The position numbers and the translations under genes are program-made. The notes beneath the pieces were generated by a model. It had not been told where the DNA came from and did no database searches. It saw nothing but the letters and a program-made list of their open reading frames with translations. Positions 5,768 to 7,461 of a stretch of DNA of 7,461 nt are shown here, in pieces (the stretch's first letter is position 1; every line of letters starts with the position of its first letter). The DNA is from Deltaproteobacteria bacterium (GTDB lineage: Bacteria; Desulfobacterota; DSM-4660; Desulfatiglandales; Desulfatiglandaceae): the NCBI GenBank assembly GCA_019307645.1, contig JAFDJF010000099.1, forward strand, positions 1-7,461, written 5' to 3'.

Positions 5768-7456
5768 CTAGATCATTGCCATTTCGGGCTTGTATTCGCC
5801 AAACACATCACGAAGGACATCACATATTTCCCCTTCAGTGGCGTATGCTTTTACCGCTTCGATGATCGGTGGTACAAGGTTCCCATCCCCCTGGGCCGCC
5901 TCTTTTACCATGCTCAATGTCTCTGCTACCCTTTCAGAATCCCGCTCCCTTTTCAGCCTGTGCAGACTCTCGATCTGTTTTTTTTCCACCTCCGGGTCTA
6001 TTTGGAATATTTCCGGGGCGTCTTCCGCTTCTTTGGTGAGGATGTTGACCCCGACCAGTTTCCTCCTGCCTTCTTCAATGGCTTTCTGATACTCAAATGC
6101 CTTTTCAGCCAGTTCCTTTTGGAAGTAACCCTCCTCAATGGCTTTAACTGCACCGCCCAGCTTATCGATTTTTTCAATCTCGTCAAAGACCGCGTTTTCC
6201 ATCTTCTTTGTCAGGGATTCCAAGTAGTAAGACCCGGCAAGAGGATCAACCGTATCTGCAGCCCCCGTCTCATGGGCAACGATATGCTGGATCGCTGCAC
6301 CCACGCTCACTGCCTCTTCACTGGGCAGTGCATGGGCTTCATCATGCAGCGGTATGTTCATCTGCTGTCCGCCGCCGCCCAGCACGCAGGCCAGCATCTG
6401 GATACCCAGGCGCGCGATGTTATTCAGCGGCTGCTGCAGGGTCAATGACATGGTCCCCGGAGAGCCCATTAACTTGAGCCTCATGGAATGCGGATCCCTT
6501 GCGCCGTATCTTTCCTGCATGAGCCTGGCCCAGATCTTCCTGTATGCCCTCAGCTTGGCTATGGACTCAAAGAAATCCATATCCACCCCGGTAACAAAGC
6601 TGAAGTACGGAGCCACGGTGTCTATGTCCAGTCCTCTTTCAAGTATGCTGTCCAGGTATGCCATGGCAATGGAGAAAGAAAAAGCCATCTCCTGAACGGG
6701 CGTCGCTCTCGCAGCATAAAGCTGGGCACCAATGATAGAGACCGGCGTCCAATTGGGATAGTTCCTGATGCTGTATTCGAGGACATCGGTGGCGATCCTG
6801 AGGGAGGGCTCCGGGGGGAAGATATATCGACCTACGCATATGAATTCGATCAAAATGCCATTTACTATCATCAGGTTGACGCTCTCCGGCGGTATTCCCT
6901 TATTTTCCAGAGTGGCAATGATCATGGCAAGGTTTACCGGTTGCGGTGCATTGCAGACCGAGGTCATGTGTTTTATCTTTTCAAACGGCAGGTCCAGGGC
7001 TTTCTCCATGTCAGCCAGGGAGTCGATGGCGACACCCATCCGGGACACCTCCCCCTCTGCCAGCGGATGGTCGGAATCGAGCCCATGTGTCGTTGGAAGA
7101 TCATACTCGATGATGAAGCCCGAAAGCCCTTGATCCAGAAGATAACGCCACCTCTTGTTTGCATCATCGCCAGACCCAAACCCGGTCGTTTGGACCATTG
7201 TCCACAGATTGCTTCGATACATGGTGGCTTCCGTCCCTCTTGTATATGGAGGTTCCCCGGGAAAACCGGCATCTTTAAGATAATCAAAACCGGCTTCCTC
7301 AAGATCCAGCGGAGTGTACAGCCTTTTGACGGGCCACTTAAGGCTCTGGGTTACAGGCTCTGGTTTTCGCTCAGGTGCCTGTGCAAGCCATTCTGCAAGA
7401 GTCGTCTTCTCCCACTCCTTTTGTCCGGCTCTAATTTTTTGGGCTTCGTCTTCCAT
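5768..7456 (-). CDS. B12-dependent acyl-CoA mutase, large (substrate-binding) subunit, divergent
   Basis: This 562-residue protein belongs to the methylmalonyl-CoA mutase family, whose members rearrange carbon skeletons of acyl-CoA thioesters by adenosylcobalamin radical chemistry in the cytoplasm. It has only the N-terminal (beta/alpha)8 substrate domain; the B12 domain is encoded by the next gene, as in isobutyryl-CoA and 2-hydroxyisobutyryl-CoA mutases. Recognisable family blocks include PGEPPYTRG (66-74), TMYRS (78-82), DSDHP (127-131), GVAIDSLADM (141-150), FPPEPSLRI (213-221), DPLAGSYY and GEICDVLRDVFG near the C-terminus. Aligned by eye with remembered HcmA, position 90 is Thr, 117 Glu, 198 Val, 208 Val and 245 Gln, so the usual active-site set is absent and methylmalonyl-CoA is an unlikely substrate. 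The ATG at 7456 matches the N-terminal layout of HcmA-like proteins, but only five bases upstream are visible, so no ribosome site can be judged. Family assignment is firm; substrate is unknown. Confidence 0.92.
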   Translation of the reverse strand: MEDEAQKIRAGQKEWEKTTLAEWLAQAPERKPEPVTQSLKWPVKRLYTPLDLEEAGFDYLKDAGFPGEPPYTRGTEATMYRSNLWTMVQTTGFGSGDDANKRWRYLLDQGLSGFIIEYDLPTTHGLDSDHPLAEGEVSRMGVAIDSLADMEKALDLPFEKIKHMTSVCNAPQPVNLAMIIATLENKGIPPESVNLMIVNGILIEFICVGRYIFPPEPSLRIATDVLEYSIRNYPNWTPVSIIGAQLYAARATPVQEMAFSFSIAMAYLDSILERGLDIDTVAPYFSFVTGVDMDFFESIAKLRAYRKIWARLMQERYGARDPHSMRLKLMGSPGTMSLTLQQPLNNIARLGIQMLACVLGGGGQQMNIPLHDEAHALPSEEAVSVGAAIQHIVAHETGAADTVDPLAGSYYLESLTKKMENAVFDEIEKIDKLGGAVKAIEEGYFQKELAEKAFEYQKAIEEGRRKLVGVNILTKEAEDAPEIFQIDPEVEKKQIESLHRLKRERDSERVAETLSMVKEAAQGDGNLVPPIIEAVKAYATEGEICDVLRDVFGEYKPEMAMI

Positions 7457-7461
7457 AATAG

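Noticed and set aside
5705..6448. Plus-strand open frame of 247 codons opposite the mutase genes
   Set aside because: It runs antisense to two strongly conserved genes, has a Phe/Cys-rich composition typical of reverse-strand shadows, and no ribosome site or family motif.

Overview
This is a compact bacterial locus in which all five protein genes lie on the minus strand. Reading in the direction of transcription, from the right edge to the left, they are: the large subunit of a coenzyme-B12-dependent acyl-CoA mutase (7456-5768); its separate small cobalamin-binding subunit (5759-5358); an FMN/FAD/4Fe-4S reductase of the Old Yellow Enzyme and 2,4-dienoyl-CoA reductase type (5311-3341); a PAPS-type sulfotransferase family protein (3315-2110); and, after a 226-bp gap, an exported DUF1329 protein (1883-426). 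The first four genes have gaps of 8, 46 and 25 bp and look like one operon. The DUF1329 gene may be read through or may have its own promoter.

Nothing in the window fixes the organism. Moderate GC content, a split B12 mutase, an oxygen-sensitive-looking Fe-S flavin reductase, a Sulfotransfer_3-type sulfotransferase and DUF1329 together suggest a Gram-negative bacterium. A sulfate-reducing or related member of the former Deltaproteobacteria (Desulfobacterota) would fit, but this is inference of low to moderate confidence.

The most notable signal is in the mutase large subunit. Its length and layout match the 2-hydroxyisobutyryl-CoA / isobutyryl-CoA mutase type (about 562 residues, partner B12 domain encoded separately). 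Aligned by eye, however, nearly every classical active-site residue is changed: the substrate-specificity position 90 is Thr, position 198 is Val instead of Gln, 208 is Val instead of Arg or Gln, and 245 is Gln instead of the catalytic His. Three arginines near CoA (83, 88, 284) are also gone. An acidic residue, Glu117, sits where 2-hydroxyisobutyryl-CoA mutase has its substrate-hydroxyl-binding Asp. The cobalamin ligand and its Asp/Lys relay in the small subunit are intact. This points to a B12 carbon-skeleton mutase with an undescribed substrate. The adjacent flavin reductase also lacks the Tyr and His catalytic pair of E. coli FadH.

A possible joint role is remodelling of a branched or cyclic acyl thioester, with redox tailoring, sulfation, and handling of a hydrophobic product in the envelope by the DUF1329 protein. 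This is a hypothesis from gene order only. Positions 1-425 hold no convincing gene. They contain two adjacent strong hairpins at the left edge, a short palindrome at 152-166, and AT-rich sequence.
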